From: JAHEFT01 sp963700705
GTDB taxonomy: Bacteria > Pseudomonadota > Gammaproteobacteria > Xanthomonadales > SZUA-36
Length of the DNA stretch: 64,000 nucleotides
Assembly: GCA_963700705.1 (NCBI GenBank)
Contig: CAVOYQ010000016.1
Span: forward strand, 34,189 to 98,188
Reading direction: 5' to 3'
The position numbers and the translations under genes are program-made. The notes under the pieces are model-generated. The model searched no databases. It was not told where the DNA came from and was given only the letters and a program-made list of their open reading frames with translations. Position 1 is the first letter of the stretch; every line of letters begins with the position of its first letter. Shown here piece by piece: positions 44,816 through 54,791 of the stretch.

Positions 44816-45676
44816 TCAGGCGGTGATTGTCGCCCTCATCTTTCGCAATGCATTGGCTTCCAACTGTCGTATACGCTCGGCTGATACACCGTAACGGTTC
44901 GCCAGGTCCTGAAGTGTCATTTTGCCATCTTCGAGCCAGCGGCAACGGATGATATCCTGGCTGCGTTCGTCCAGTTCATCAAGCCCGGCGTACAACAACG
45001 AATTGTTGTGCTCGGTCCAGTCCGATGATTCGAGTTCCAGTTCCGGGTCCCTGGACTTGGCTTCCAGGAAGGCTACAGGCGCGACGTACGGAACATCATC
45101 ATCTGAATCGGAAGGAAGATCAAAACCCACGTCCTGACCGGACAATCTTGATTCCATTTCCAATACGACTTCAGGCTTGACGCCGAGGTCCTTGGCGACC
45201 GCCTTTACTTCATCATGGCTCAGCCAACCCAGTCGTTTCTTGGACTTCCTGAGGTTAAAGAACAACTTACGTTGTGCCTTGGTCGTGGCGACTTTGACAA
45301 TTCGCCAATTCCTGAGGATAAATTCGTGCATCTCGGCACGAATCCAGTGCACGGCAAAGGAAACCAGGCGAACACCGTGATCCGGATCGAAACGCTTGAC
45401 CGCTTTCATCAGGCCGATATTGCCTTCCTGGATCAGGTCACCCAATGCCAGCCCGTAGCCGGTATAACCCTTGGCCACGTGAACCACGAAACGCAGGTGC
45501 GCAAGGACCATTCTGCGGGCCGCTTCAATGTCGTCTTCATCACGGTAACGGCGAGCCAGTTCCTGCTCTTCCTCGAACGTAAGCACCGGGATCTTGTTGA
45601 CCTCCTGGATATAGGCATCCAGGCTGCCGGTTCCCGCCGGGACCAGTAAATGACTTGGTACGAGATTTTTGTTCAT
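44816..45676 (-). CDS. rpoH: RNA polymerase heat-shock sigma factor RpoH (sigma-32)
   Basis: RpoH directs RNA polymerase to heat-shock promoters. The 286-residue protein has region 1.2/2 (LTFEEEQELARRYRDEDD, LAHLRFVVHVAKGY, then GLALGDLIQEGNIGLMKAVKRFDP), region 2.4 (VRLVSFAVHWIRAEMHEFILRNWRIVKVATTKAQRKLFFNLR, matching the RpoH box), and region 4 (LQDLANRYGVSAERIRQLEANALRK). GGAGGA precedes the ATG. It follows ftsX, the conserved ftsYEX-rpoH neighbourhood; ftsY is not here. A 170-bp gap upstream presumably holds its promoters. Confidence 0.97.
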   Translation of the reverse strand: MNKNLVPSHLLVPAGTGSLDAYIQEVNKIPVLTFEEEQELARRYRDEDDIEAARRMVLAHLRFVVHVAKGYTGYGLALGDLIQEGNIGLMKAVKRFDPDHGVRLVSFAVHWIRAEMHEFILRNWRIVKVATTKAQRKLFFNLRKSKKRLGWLSHDEVKAVAKDLGVKPEVVLEMESRLSGQDVGFDLPSDSDDDVPYVAPVAFLEAKSRDPELELESSDWTEHNNSLLYAGLDELDERSQDIIRCRWLEDGKMTLQDLANRYGVSAERIRQLEANALRKMRATITA

Positions 45677-45846
45677 TAATCCTCCAGGGCAACGCGCAAG
45701 TTTATCATAATTTTACCGGTTTAAAACCATACAAACCCGTTTCGGGGTCTGCCAGGTAAAACCTCGATAACACTGCGGCCAAATTTTTTTACTGCCGGTT
45801 TTGACCCTCCCGGAACAGAAATGTTCCACGCCACTTCGCATGTTTT

Positions 45847-46809
45847 TCAAAGCCGTCCAAGCATGCCGGTGTCCCTGATCTGGCGCAGGTAGCGCTGGAC
45901 GGATGTCCACGCGCCCAATAGTCCCAGCAGACCTCCCGCCAGCACAATCATGGCCACGGCCGATCCGTCCAGGTTCTGCACAACAAAGCTGTTCCCGTAC
46001 GAGTCCATAAGCTGCTCAAGAGGTTGCCGGAGGTAATACAGGCAAACGTTGAATAAGCCCAGCGCCACCCAGGCGCCGAGGAACCCGTACCAGAATCCGG
46101 AATACAAAAAAGGCTGACGAATGAAACTGTTCCCTGCTCCGATCAGGCTCAACACCTGTATTTCTTCGGAGCGGCTCGCCACATCCAGTCGAATGGTATT
46201 TGCCACGACGACAATGACCGCGAGGGAAAATACCGCGGTAAGCACCGAGACCAACGCTTCGCCAAGCCTGAGTAATCCCGAAAGCCGCTGCAGCCACTTG
46301 AAATCGACCTGCACCAATTCCACCTCGGGCCGTTCCTGCAACCAGTGTTCAAGGTTCGCCACGGCCTGTTCGAGGCGCGACCCGCCGACCGGCTCGGGGG
46401 TCACGAGCAAGACCCAGGGCAAGGGGTTGTCTTCAAACATATCGAGTGCCTGGCCAAAGCCCGATGCCTGCCGGAATTGCTCCATGCCCTGGTCCGGAGA
46501 AATGATTTCCGCGTCGGCGAGCAGTTCTTCGTCGATCAGCCTGGCGATGGAGGCAGCCTGCTCTTCCCCGGCCTCGCTGCGCAGAAACACCGTGATGGCG
46601 CCCCACTCATCCTGTTGCAAATCAAGCGCGCCGAGGTTGCTGACCGCTGTGTACAGGCCAAGGGGCAAAGCCATTGCAATGCCAAGGACCAGCACGGTCA
46701 TAAGCGTGCCCACGAGGTGACTCAGCATGGTTCCCAGGCTGGAGAAAAAACTGTACAACTGGCGACGTCCCCACGCCCGTGATCGTTTGTGCAGCTTGAA
46801 AAAGCTCAT
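45847..46809 (-). CDS. ftsX: Cell division ABC transporter permease FtsX
   Basis: FtsX is the membrane partner of FtsE; together they activate septal murein hydrolases through EnvC. The 320-residue protein has four membrane helices: one near residue 40 (VGTLMTVLVLGIAMALPLGL), then a large periplasmic loop (about residues 60-170), and three more from residue 175 (VSVLTAVFSLAVIVVVANTI and others). The ATG at 46809 overlaps the ftsE stop (ATGA), so translation is coupled. The window also holds an envC homologue at 20916, the expected downstream partner. Confidence 0.94.
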   Translation of the reverse strand: MSFFKLHKRSRAWGRRQLYSFFSSLGTMLSHLVGTLMTVLVLGIAMALPLGLYTAVSNLGALDLQQDEWGAITVFLRSEAGEEQAASIARLIDEELLADAEIISPDQGMEQFRQASGFGQALDMFEDNPLPWVLLVTPEPVGGSRLEQAVANLEHWLQERPEVELVQVDFKWLQRLSGLLRLGEALVSVLTAVFSLAVIVVVANTIRLDVASRSEEIQVLSLIGAGNSFIRQPFLYSGFWYGFLGAWVALGLFNVCLYYLRQPLEQLMDSYGNSFVVQNLDGSAVAMIVLAGGLLGLLGAWTSVQRYLRQIRDTGMLGRL

Positions 46810-47495
46810 GCCGAGCGCCTTGCGATATCTGCGCCCGCAATATCGTCCACCAGGCTGCCCTTTGACAACACAAGCACCCTCTGGCACATCGACCGGATCA
46901 GCGCCAGGTCGTGACTGGCAACCAACACGGTGACGCCCCTGGTGTTCAGTTGCCGGAACAACCCGAACAAATCCCGGGACAATTCCGGGTCCAGGTTGCC
47001 TGTCGGCTCATCGGCCAGCAAAATCGGCGGCATGCCAACGATCGCCCGGGCAATCCCAACCCGCTGCTGTTCCCCGCCCGAAAGCCGCATCGGCCAGGAT
47101 TTTTCCTTTCCCGACAAGCCAACTTTTTCCAGTGCGGCACGAACCTTTTTCTGGATATCCTGATAGCGCTCGCCCGCGATCATCAGCGGCAGGGAAACGT
47201 TGTCGAAAACCGTTTTGTCGCTGAGCAGCTTGTGATCCTGGAAGATCATGCCAATACCCCGGCGTATCTGCGGCGCCTGTCCGGGTTTGGTCTTGCTCAG
47301 GTTTTTGCCGTTGACGAACACCTGGCCCCTGGTAGCCTGCTCCAGCATCAGGATGAGCCGTAACAGCGTGCTTTTTCCCGCTCCGGAATGCCCGGTGAGA
47401 AATACCATTTCACCCGGGTCCAGGTGAAAACTGACATCCTGCAAAGCGGTTGAGCCGCTCTGGTATCGTTTGGTCACATGTTCAAAGGTAATCAT
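46806..47495 (-). CDS. ftsE: Cell division ATP-binding protein FtsE
   Basis: An ABC ATPase of 229 residues. It begins ITFEHVTKRYQSG, with Walker A GHSGAGKSTLLRL near residue 35, Q-loop IFQDHKLL, signature LSGGEQQRVGIARA near residue 135, and Walker B ILLADEPTGNLD near residue 160. The frame stays open far upstream over rhlB, but the family start is the ATG at 47495. It forms the FtsEX complex with the downstream gene. ftsY, usually upstream of ftsE, is replaced here by rhlB. Confidence 0.95.
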   Translation of the reverse strand: MITFEHVTKRYQSGSTALQDVSFHLDPGEMVFLTGHSGAGKSTLLRLILMLEQATRGQVFVNGKNLSKTKPGQAPQIRRGIGMIFQDHKLLSDKTVFDNVSLPLMIAGERYQDIQKKVRAALEKVGLSGKEKSWPMRLSGGEQQRVGIARAIVGMPPILLADEPTGNLDPELSRDLFGLFRQLNTRGVTVLVASHDLALIRSMCQRVLVLSKGSLVDDIAGADIARRSA

Positions 47496-47511
47496 CGAGC
47501 CTTCAATGTGC

Positions 47512-48796
47512 TTACCTTCGCCGACGCTGCTGCCCACTGTTGTGCTTGCGTGGCGGGCCGCTTCTGCCGCCGGTCTTTTTACCGTGTCGCTTGCGCCTGG
47601 CAGACACCCGGGTGATTTCCGGCATCTGATCCTGTTCGGCCTGTTCCGTGACGATCGGGTAGCCGATGAAGTTTTCGATCTCGGGCAAATGGAAGGCGTA
47701 ATTTTCGCACGCAAAACTGATCGCCTCGCCTTTGGCGCCAAGCCGCGCCGTGCGACCGATCCGGTGGACATAGTCTTCCGCATCCTGCGGCAAATCGTAA
47801 TTGATGACGTGGGTCACATCCGGGATGTGGAGTCCCCGGGCGGCGACATCGGTGGCCACCAACACAGGAAGTTCGCCGTCATGAAACCGCTTGAGCAGTG
47901 TCTGGCGCTTTTTTTGCGGAACCTCTCCGGACATGGCCGCAGCCTCGATGCCGTTGGCGTTGAGGGTTCGTTCCACCAGGTCCGTCGCCACCCTGGTGTT
48001 GGCAAATACCATCACGCGGCCGTTCTTGATGGCGCGTAACAGGCTGACCAGCAACGGAAGCTTTTCTTCGTTGGCCGGGTAGTAGACCGTCTGTACGACG
48101 TTATCGGCCGTCACCTGGTCGCTTTCGACCTTGAGCAGGTCAGGTTCATTCATGTGCTCGTAAGCCAACTCGAGCACGCGTTGTGACAGTGTCGCGGAGA
48201 ACATCAGGCACTGCCGTTTTTCCCGCGGCGGCAATTGCCGGAGCACGTATCGGATGTCCTTGATGAAACCCAGGTCAAACATCCGGTCGGCTTCATCCAG
48301 CACCATGACGTCGATTTGCTTGAGGTTGAACACATGCTGCTTGAAGTAATCGATGATCCGGCCCGGAGTGCCGATCAATACGTCGACTCCGTCTTCCAGG
48401 CTTTTTCTCTGCTTGTCGTAGTCGACGCCGCCATAGGCCAGATCCGAACCTGAGGCCCGTTTCGGAACCGAGCAACAGTGCGTCCTTGTGGATCTGCAGC
48501 GCCAGTTCACGGGTCGGCGCCAGCACCAGGGCGCGCGGATGCCGTCCGTCTGTCCGGCTGCCGTGTTTCAGAAGGCGCTGGAAAATCACCAGCAGGAACG
48601 CCGCCGTTTTGCCGGTGCCCGTCTGTGCCTGGCCGGCGACGTCATTGCCTTCGAGCGCGGTTGGAAGCGTCAGCGCCTGGATCGGGGTGCAGTGGGTAAA
48701 ACCAATCCTGGTCAGCCCACGCTGGACTGATGGCAATAGGTCCAGGGATGAGAACTCGACTTCGGACAGGGCGTTGCTTGAATGGGTATCGGACAT
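47512..48796 (-). CDS. rhlB: ATP-dependent RNA helicase RhlB (one frame break)
   Basis: RhlB is the DEAD-box helicase that unwinds structured RNA, in enteric bacteria as part of the RNA degradosome. The product is about 427 residues after repair. The N-terminal Q motif and TGTGKTAAFLL (motif I) are near residue 60, then PTRELALQI, DEADRMFDLGF (the DEAD box), SATLSQ and HRIGRTARLG. The tail is Arg/Lys-rich. The frame breaks at about 48442: dropping one base joins GLRFG to LAYGGVDYDKQR, matching the family. It is divergent from trxA with rho beyond, the classic rhlB/trxA/rho neighbourhood. Confidence 0.92.
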
Positions 48797-49078
48797 TTAG
48801 GGGTCACTTTGCTGTTGCGGCCATATTAGCCGGACTTATGTCAATTGGGGTCTGTTTATACTATTTAAGTCGTCATTGTTGCAGCTGATAATGCACCAAT
48901 AGGTATTTCAGGAAGCAGGGGACTTGAAAATTGCTGCCGGCGCCTTGAAATCGTTGGACAGTTCAGTTGAAATACATGGTCCCGTTATCGGTTTTTTCCG
49001 GGCCCTTGAATAAACCATCTTAACCGCGCAGCTTTCCATGTACCAGTGTGCTGGCCGCGTGAATTCTGGAGAATCATA

Positions 49079-49405
49079 GTGAGTGATAAAATTAAACACG
49101 TCACCGACGGCAGCTTTGACCAGGACGTCTTGAAGGCCACGGGTCCCGTGCTGGTGGATTATTGGGCGGAATGGTGTGGTCCCTGCAAAATGATCGCACC
49201 CATCATTGAGGAAATCGCCAATGAATACGGCGATCGCCTGACGGTTGCCAAGATGGATATTGACAGCAACATGATGACACCCCAGCAGTATAGCATCAGG
49301 GGCATTCCTACCCTGATGATTTTCCGTGATGGAAAAGTCCAGGCCACCAAGGTCGGGGCGATGACAAAAGGACAACTCAAGGCTTTTGTAGACGAAGTCG
49401 TGTAA
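49079..49405 (+). CDS. trxA: Thioredoxin 1
   Basis: TrxA reduces disulfides in ribonucleotide reductase and many other proteins, using thioredoxin reductase. The 108-residue product has the active site WAEWCGPCKM near residue 31, the cis-Pro in GIPTLMIF near residue 76 and the usual DYWAEWC strand. It starts at GTG 49079 with GGAG 8 nt upstream; a longer frame from 49046 is unlikely. It is divergent from rhlB and 241 bp before rho. NrdJab depends on reduced cysteines, so TrxA may serve it (inference). Confidence 0.96.
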   Translation: MSDKIKHVTDGSFDQDVLKATGPVLVDYWAEWCGPCKMIAPIIEEIANEYGDRLTVAKMDIDSNMMTPQQYSIRGIPTLMIFRDGKVQATKVGAMTKGQLKAFVDEVV

Positions 49406-49413
49406 ACCAAAAC

Positions 49414-49447
49414 CGGGGTTGGGTTTGGCCGGACCCAACCCCGATTT
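49414..49447 (+). terminator. Intrinsic terminator after trxA
   Basis: An 11-bp stem (CGGGGTTGGGT at 49414-49424 with ACCCAACCCCG at 49433-49443) around an 8-nt loop, followed by ATTTT. It lies just downstream of the trxA stop, so trxA and rho are separate transcripts. Confidence 0.8.
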
Positions 49448-49646
49448 TCACAATCGGCTCGAATGACTGGACGCTACTCCGCAATCGTGCTAGTTTTACT
49501 CAATCTGTAGCCGGATCCCCCCGTCCGGTTTGTACACTTCCCATTTTGACCTTCGGCACTTTAGCCTGAACGAACGCCGTATCGATTTATCAATGACGAT
49601 CTATTACCACTGAACGGGCACAACCCTCAAATCAGAAAACCCACCT
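49448..49646 (+). promoter_or_regulatory. rho promoter and leader region
   Basis: About 200 bp without an ORF between the trxA terminator and rho. In enterobacteria rho is autoregulated by Rho-dependent attenuation in a long leader, and this gap has a fitting size. I see no clear promoter hexamers or hairpin that would prove it. Confidence 0.3.
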
Positions 49647-50903
49647 ATGAACCTTACTGAACTGAAACAAAAACCGACTTCCGAATTACAGGAAATCGCC
49701 GATGAAATGGGCCTCGAAGGCGTTGCCCGAACCCGAAAACAGGACATTATATTTTCCATTCTCAAGGCTCATGCCAAGAATGGAGAGGCCATTTTCGGGA
49801 ACGGTGTACTCGAAATCCTCCAGGACGGTTTTGGATTCCTGCGTTCAGCCGACTGTTCCTACCTGGCCGGGCCTGACGACATATACGTGTCGCCCAGCCA
49901 GATCAGACGCTTTGCCCTGCGGACCGGCGATATGTTGTCCGGTAAGATCAGGCCTCCGAAAGACAGCGAACGATACTTCGCGCTGCTCAAGGTGGAAGAA
50001 CTCAACTATGAATCCCCCGAAGCGGCTAAACGCAAGATCCTGTTTGAAAACCTGACGCCGGAATTCCCGACCCGGCAGTTCAAGCTGGAACGCGGCAACG
50101 GCAGCACGGAAGACATCACCGCGCGCATCATCGACCTGGTTTCACCGATAGGACGCGGACAGCGCGGCCTGGTGGTGTCCCCGCCAAAAGCCGGCAAAAC
50201 CATCATGCTGCAGAACATCGCGACCAGCATCCGGGCAAACCACGAAGACTGCAAAATGATCATTTTGCTGATCGACGAGCGCCCGGAAGAAGTTACCGAG
50301 ATGCAGCGCAACGTCGATGCCGAGGTGATTTCCAGTACGTTCGACGAACCGGCTTCGCGGCATGTCCAGGTTGCCGAGATGGTCATTGAGCGCGCCAAGC
50401 GCCTGGTTGAACACAAACACGACGTGGTCATCCTGCTGGATTCGATCACCCGGCTCGCCCGCGCATACAACACGGTAGCCCCATCATCCGGCAAAGTATT
50501 GACCGGTGGTGTGGACGCCAACGCGCTGCAGCGCCCCAAGCGCTTTTTCGGCGCAGCCAGGAACGTGACCGAAGGCGGATCCCTGACCATCATCGCCACG
50601 GCGCTGGTCGAGACCGGTTCCAAGATGGATGAAGTCATCTACGAAGAGTTCAAGGGCACCGGTAACATGGAAATTCACCTGAACCGCCGGATTGCGGAAC
50701 GCCGGACTTACCCGGCCATCGACATCAACCGCTCGGGCACCCGCCGTGAGGAATTGATGATCGGCCAGGATCAGCTGCAAAAAGTCTGGATCCTGCGGAA
50801 GCTCCTGCACCCGATGGACGAGGCGCAAGCCATCGAATTCATGTTGGACAAATTGAAATCCACCAAGACCAACGAAGAGTTCTTCAACTTCATGAAGCGG
50901 TGA
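49647..50903 (+). CDS. rho: Transcription termination factor Rho
   Basis: Rho is the hexameric RNA-DNA helicase that ends transcription at untranslated C-rich RNA. The 418-residue protein starts MNLTELKQKPTSELQEIA. The primary RNA-binding domain follows (FGNGVLEILQDGFGFLRS), then the RecA-type ATPase: Walker A SPPKAGKTIMLQNIA near residue 180, Walker B DVVILLDSITRLARAYN near residue 260, and the Q/R loops after it. The length is the standard short form with no insertion. Its GTGA end overlaps the next gene's start. Confidence 0.98.
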   Translation: MNLTELKQKPTSELQEIADEMGLEGVARTRKQDIIFSILKAHAKNGEAIFGNGVLEILQDGFGFLRSADCSYLAGPDDIYVSPSQIRRFALRTGDMLSGKIRPPKDSERYFALLKVEELNYESPEAAKRKILFENLTPEFPTRQFKLERGNGSTEDITARIIDLVSPIGRGQRGLVVSPPKAGKTIMLQNIATSIRANHEDCKMIILLIDERPEEVTEMQRNVDAEVISSTFDEPASRHVQVAEMVIERAKRLVEHKHDVVILLDSITRLARAYNTVAPSSGKVLTGGVDANALQRPKRFFGAARNVTEGGSLTIIATALVETGSKMDEVIYEEFKGTGNMEIHLNRRIAERRTYPAIDINRSGTRREELMIGQDQLQKVWILRKLLHPMDEAQAIEFMLDKLKSTKTNEEFFNFMKR

Positions 50904-53303
50904 TCAAGGCGTCTCATTTACCCTACCGGGCTCGGCAGGCCGCCTGCGGCTGCTGGCCCCGGGAAATCATATTTCGGCTCTTTGCCACTCTTGTGCTGTG
51001 CCTGGGCTCAGTAAACCTGGGCGCTGATGCCGGGAAGCTTCTGAACCTCTCCATCGTGGAAGAATCCGGCACGGTTTTTTTGCAACTGGATCAACTTCCC
51101 GCCGAATTTCTCTATGTTCCGGCCTTACAGTCCGGCGTCGGTTCCAACGACCTGGGGCTGGACCGCGGACAGCTTGACCGGACCCGCCTTGTGCGTTTTG
51201 AGCGATACGGGAACCGGGTGCTGTTACTCGAACCCAACCTGGCGTACCGGGCCGAAACGACAAATGGTGCTGAGCGAAAAGCGGTCAGCGAAGCATTCGC
51301 GCAGTCTGTAATTGCCGGTTTTCCAATCGAAGCCGGCGAAGACCAGGACCATGTAAAAATCGATCTCGCGCCTCTTCTGCTCTCCGACATCACCCGGATT
51401 GCGGTGAAAATCGCCGACCTGGACCAGGGTGACGTTCGAACTGGATCCTGACCGATCAGCCGTGGACACCGCGGAAATCCGGAATTTTCCGGACAATACC
51501 CTTATTCCCGTGGTGCTGACGTTCAAGGGATCCAAACCGGGCGCATACATTGACGATGTCACACCGACGCCGGATTCGTTGACGGTTCGCGTGACCCACC
51601 AGTTCGTGCGATTGCCGGATGACGGATACCAGGCACGGAACTTTCATCCGAGGTCGGGATATTTTGCGCTGGAATACCGCGATTACGCGGCGCCACTCGA
51701 TGCATCGATGGAAAAACGCCTGATCTACCGGCACCGGCTGGAACCGGGCGATACACTGAAGTACTACGTCGACAACGGCACGCCCGAACCCGTTCGCAGT
51801 GCGTTGATCGAGGGCGCCTCGTGGTGGAAAGAGGCTTTCGAAGCCGCCGGATTCGAGAACGGGTTCTCGGTCGAGGTGCTGCCCGACGATGCAGATCCTC
51901 TCGATGTGCGCTACAACGTGATCCAGTGGGTGCACCGGTCCACCCGGGGCTGGTCCTACGGCGCAAGTGTCGCCGACCCGCGCACGGGCCAGATCATCAA
52001 GGGACACGTCAGCCTGGGATCACTGCGGGTCCGCCAGGACCAGCTGATCGCTGAAGCCCTGACCGCTCCATTCACCAGCCCCGAATCGACGCCAGCCGCA
52101 GCCCGGGAAATGGCCCTGGCCCGGCTGCGTCAACTGGCTGCCCACGAGGTGGGCCATACACTGGGAATCGACCACAATTTCGCGGCATCCTCTTCAGGCG
52201 ATGCATCGGTCATGGACTACCCCCATCCCAACTTCTACCTGGATAGCAATGGCCGCGTTCAACTCGACAAGGCGTATGAGCGCGGAGTCAGCCCCTGGGA
52301 CAAGCTGACCATCCGTTACGGCTACAGCCGGTTTGCCGCCGGACAGGAAACCGCGGGATTGAAGGCCATCCTGGAGGAGGCGGACAGTAACGGTATCGCA
52401 TTCATCACCGACCGGGATGCCCGCGTGCCGGGCAGCGCACACCCGGGCGCGCACCTCTGGGACAACGGTGAAGATGTTTTCAGAAGGCTCAGCGAAATTC
52501 TTGAAATCCGGCAAACCGGCCTGGAGAATTTCTCGCCGGCAGTCATTGCCGGGGGAACGCCGCTGTTCGAGATGGAACGGCGCCTGGTGCCGGTTTACCT
52601 GTTGCACCGTTACCAGCTGGAAGCGACGGCAAAACTCCTGGGAGGGCTTTATTACGATTATGCCCTTAAAGAGGAACGCCCCTCGAGGCTTGAACCGGTC
52701 GCTGCCGAAACCCAGAGGCAAGCCCTGGCTGCAATGGTTAACCTGCTTCGCCCTGAACGTCTCGCCTTGCCCGAAAACCTGCGTTACCTGGTGCCGCCGG
52801 CCAGTCACGGATATGAACGCGACCGGGAATTCTTTTCCGGCCAGACCGGCGTAACCTTCGATCACTTTTCCCCGGTCAGGGCGGGCGCAGACCTGGTCAT
52901 CGAGGAATTGTTGCAGCCACAGCGGCTGGCCAGACTTGCCGAGCAGCAGGCCATGAATCCGGAGCTTCCCGGAATCGGCGATGTCATGGATGCAGCGCTC
53001 AAGGTTACCTGGCGGGCAAACAAACCTGGAAATCTTTACCTGGCCACGGTCCAGACCGAAGTGGAATGGCGGCTGCTGCGCGGCCTCATGGCGCTTTCCG
53101 CGGATCAGTCAGCGAGTGACGTGGTGCGGGAAAATGCGACTGCCACGCTGATATCGCTTGCCAATGAATTGAACACAAAATCACGCAGAAGTGACTCCCA
53201 CGGCACCGCTGCGCGCCAGGAAATTCTCAGGTTCCTGGATCGCCCCATACCCGAAGAAACGGTAGCGCCACGATCTGCGCCACCCGGATCGCCGATCGGT
53301 TGA
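50900..53303 (+). CDS. Zinc-dependent metalloprotease, DUF5117/DUF4953 type (one frame break)
   Basis: A large secreted-type protein of about 800 residues. After a hydrophobic N-terminus (FRLFATLVLCLGSVNLGA, likely signal) comes the DUF5117-like beta region to about residue 250. The zinc-protease core follows near residue 415, with the extended motif HEVGHTLGIDHN (HExxHxxxxxH) followed by VMDYPHPNF, the Met-turn. The C-terminal half is DUF4953-like. The frame breaks at about 51431: dropping one g joins LDQG to TFELDPDRS. It starts at GTG 50900, overlapping the end of rho. Function beyond metalloprotease is unknown; it is not a usual rho neighbour. Confidence 0.82.
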
Positions 53304-53325
53304 ATTCACCCTGGGTGAGAGCTTT

Positions 53326-54775
53326 TCAGATAACCAGATTGGCCACGAAGTCCGGGACGGCCATGGACTCCAGACGATTTCTGCTCAGTGCAGGAATGTT
53401 CAATCTGAGCGGCCTGGCCTGCCGGATAATGATCTCCGATGGCGCTCCGGAATTTCTGAATCAGCACGGGAATGCCCTCTTCCCGCCGCCGGCGATGACC
53501 GATCGGGTAGCTGACCTCAATCCGCCCCGACGATGACCCATCCGTGTAGTGAACCTGGATTGCGTTGCCGATTCCGCGCTTTTCCGGATCGAAGTAGTCG
53601 AGCGTGAACCGTTCATTTTCACGGACTTCCATCCTGGCCCGAAGGGCATCAATCCGCGGGTCTGAGGCTACTGCATCGCTGTAGCTTTCCGCGGTCAGTT
53701 GCCCGAAAATCAGCGGCACGGCAACCATGTACTGGATGCAGTGATCACGGTCGGCATAATTGTCCAGCGGCCCGGTTTTGTCGATGATCCGGGCGCCGGC
53801 TTCCTGGGTTTCAATCGTGATTCGCTCGATCTCTTCCAGCTTCCCGTGGACTTCCGGATGTAATTGCATCGCGCACTCGACCGCAGTCTGGGCGTGAAAT
53901 TCCGCAGGGAAGGAAATCTTGAACAACACGTTTTCCATCACGTAACTGCCGTAGTCACGCTGGAATTTGAACTGCTGCCCCTTGAACAGCACGTCGTAGA
54001 AACCCCACACGTTTGCGGTCAGAGCCGACGGATAACCCATCTCTCCGCGAAGAACCATCAGCGCCAGGGTGACCGCCCGGCGACAGGCGTCTCCTGCGGC
54101 CCAGCTCTTGCGCGAGCCCGTGTTGGGCGCATGGCGGTAGGTTCGCAGCGCACCGCCATCGATCCAGGCATTGGACACGGCATCGATGACCTGGTCACGG
54201 TTGCCGCCCAGCATGCGGGTAACCACGGCGGTCGAGGCGACCCTGACGAGTAGCACGTGGTCAAGGCCCACCTTGTTGAAGCTGTTTTCGAGGGCGAGGA
54301 CACCCTGGATTTCATGCGCCTTGATCATCGCTTCCAACACGTCTTTCATCACCAACGGCGCTTTACCCGCAGCCATGTTGCGCCGCGAGACGTAGTCGGC
54401 GACGGTCAGAATGGCGCCCAGGTTATCGGAGGGGTGACCCCATTCCGCGGCCAGCCAGGTGTCGTTGAAATCCAGGTAGCGGATCAGGACACCCAGGTTG
54501 AAGGCAGCCTGGGCCGGTTCGAGTTCCAGGGCTGTACCCGGAACGCGTGCGCCACCTTTCATTTCGGCGCCGGGAACCATGGGGCCGAGCAAGCGCGTGC
54601 AGCCGGAAAATTTCATCGCCAGCATGGCGCAGGCCAGGCTGTCCATCAGGCAATACCTTGCCGTGGACCAGGCTTCTTCGCTGTTGATCCTGTAATTGCA
54701 CACATACTCTGCAATATCCACCAGGACCTTGTCGTATTCCGGCCGCTCAGCCGTTCGTATGCCGATTTGGGACAT
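53326..54775 (-). CDS. prpD: 2-methylcitrate dehydratase PrpD (one frame break near 3' end)
   Basis: PrpD dehydrates 2-methylcitrate in the methylcitrate cycle for propionate use. The start is ATG 54775 with GAGAAGGA upstream. The family pattern shows in DSLACAMLAMKF, LDFNDTWLAAEWGHPSDN near residue 100, and SYPIGHRRRREEGIP near the end. The frame breaks at about 53392: with one base removed, the last residues read ALSRNRLESMAVPDFVANLVI and stop at 53326, the standard PrpD tail, giving about 482 residues. Without repair the frame runs on to 53306 with an unrelated tail. It is the last gene of the mdh-prpBCD operon. Confidence 0.92.
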
Positions 54776-54791
54776 GGAAATCCTTCTCCGG

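Noticed and set aside
47496..47783. N-terminal extension of FtsE
   Set aside because: It overlaps the end of rhlB in another frame, and FtsE homology starts at the ATG at 47495.
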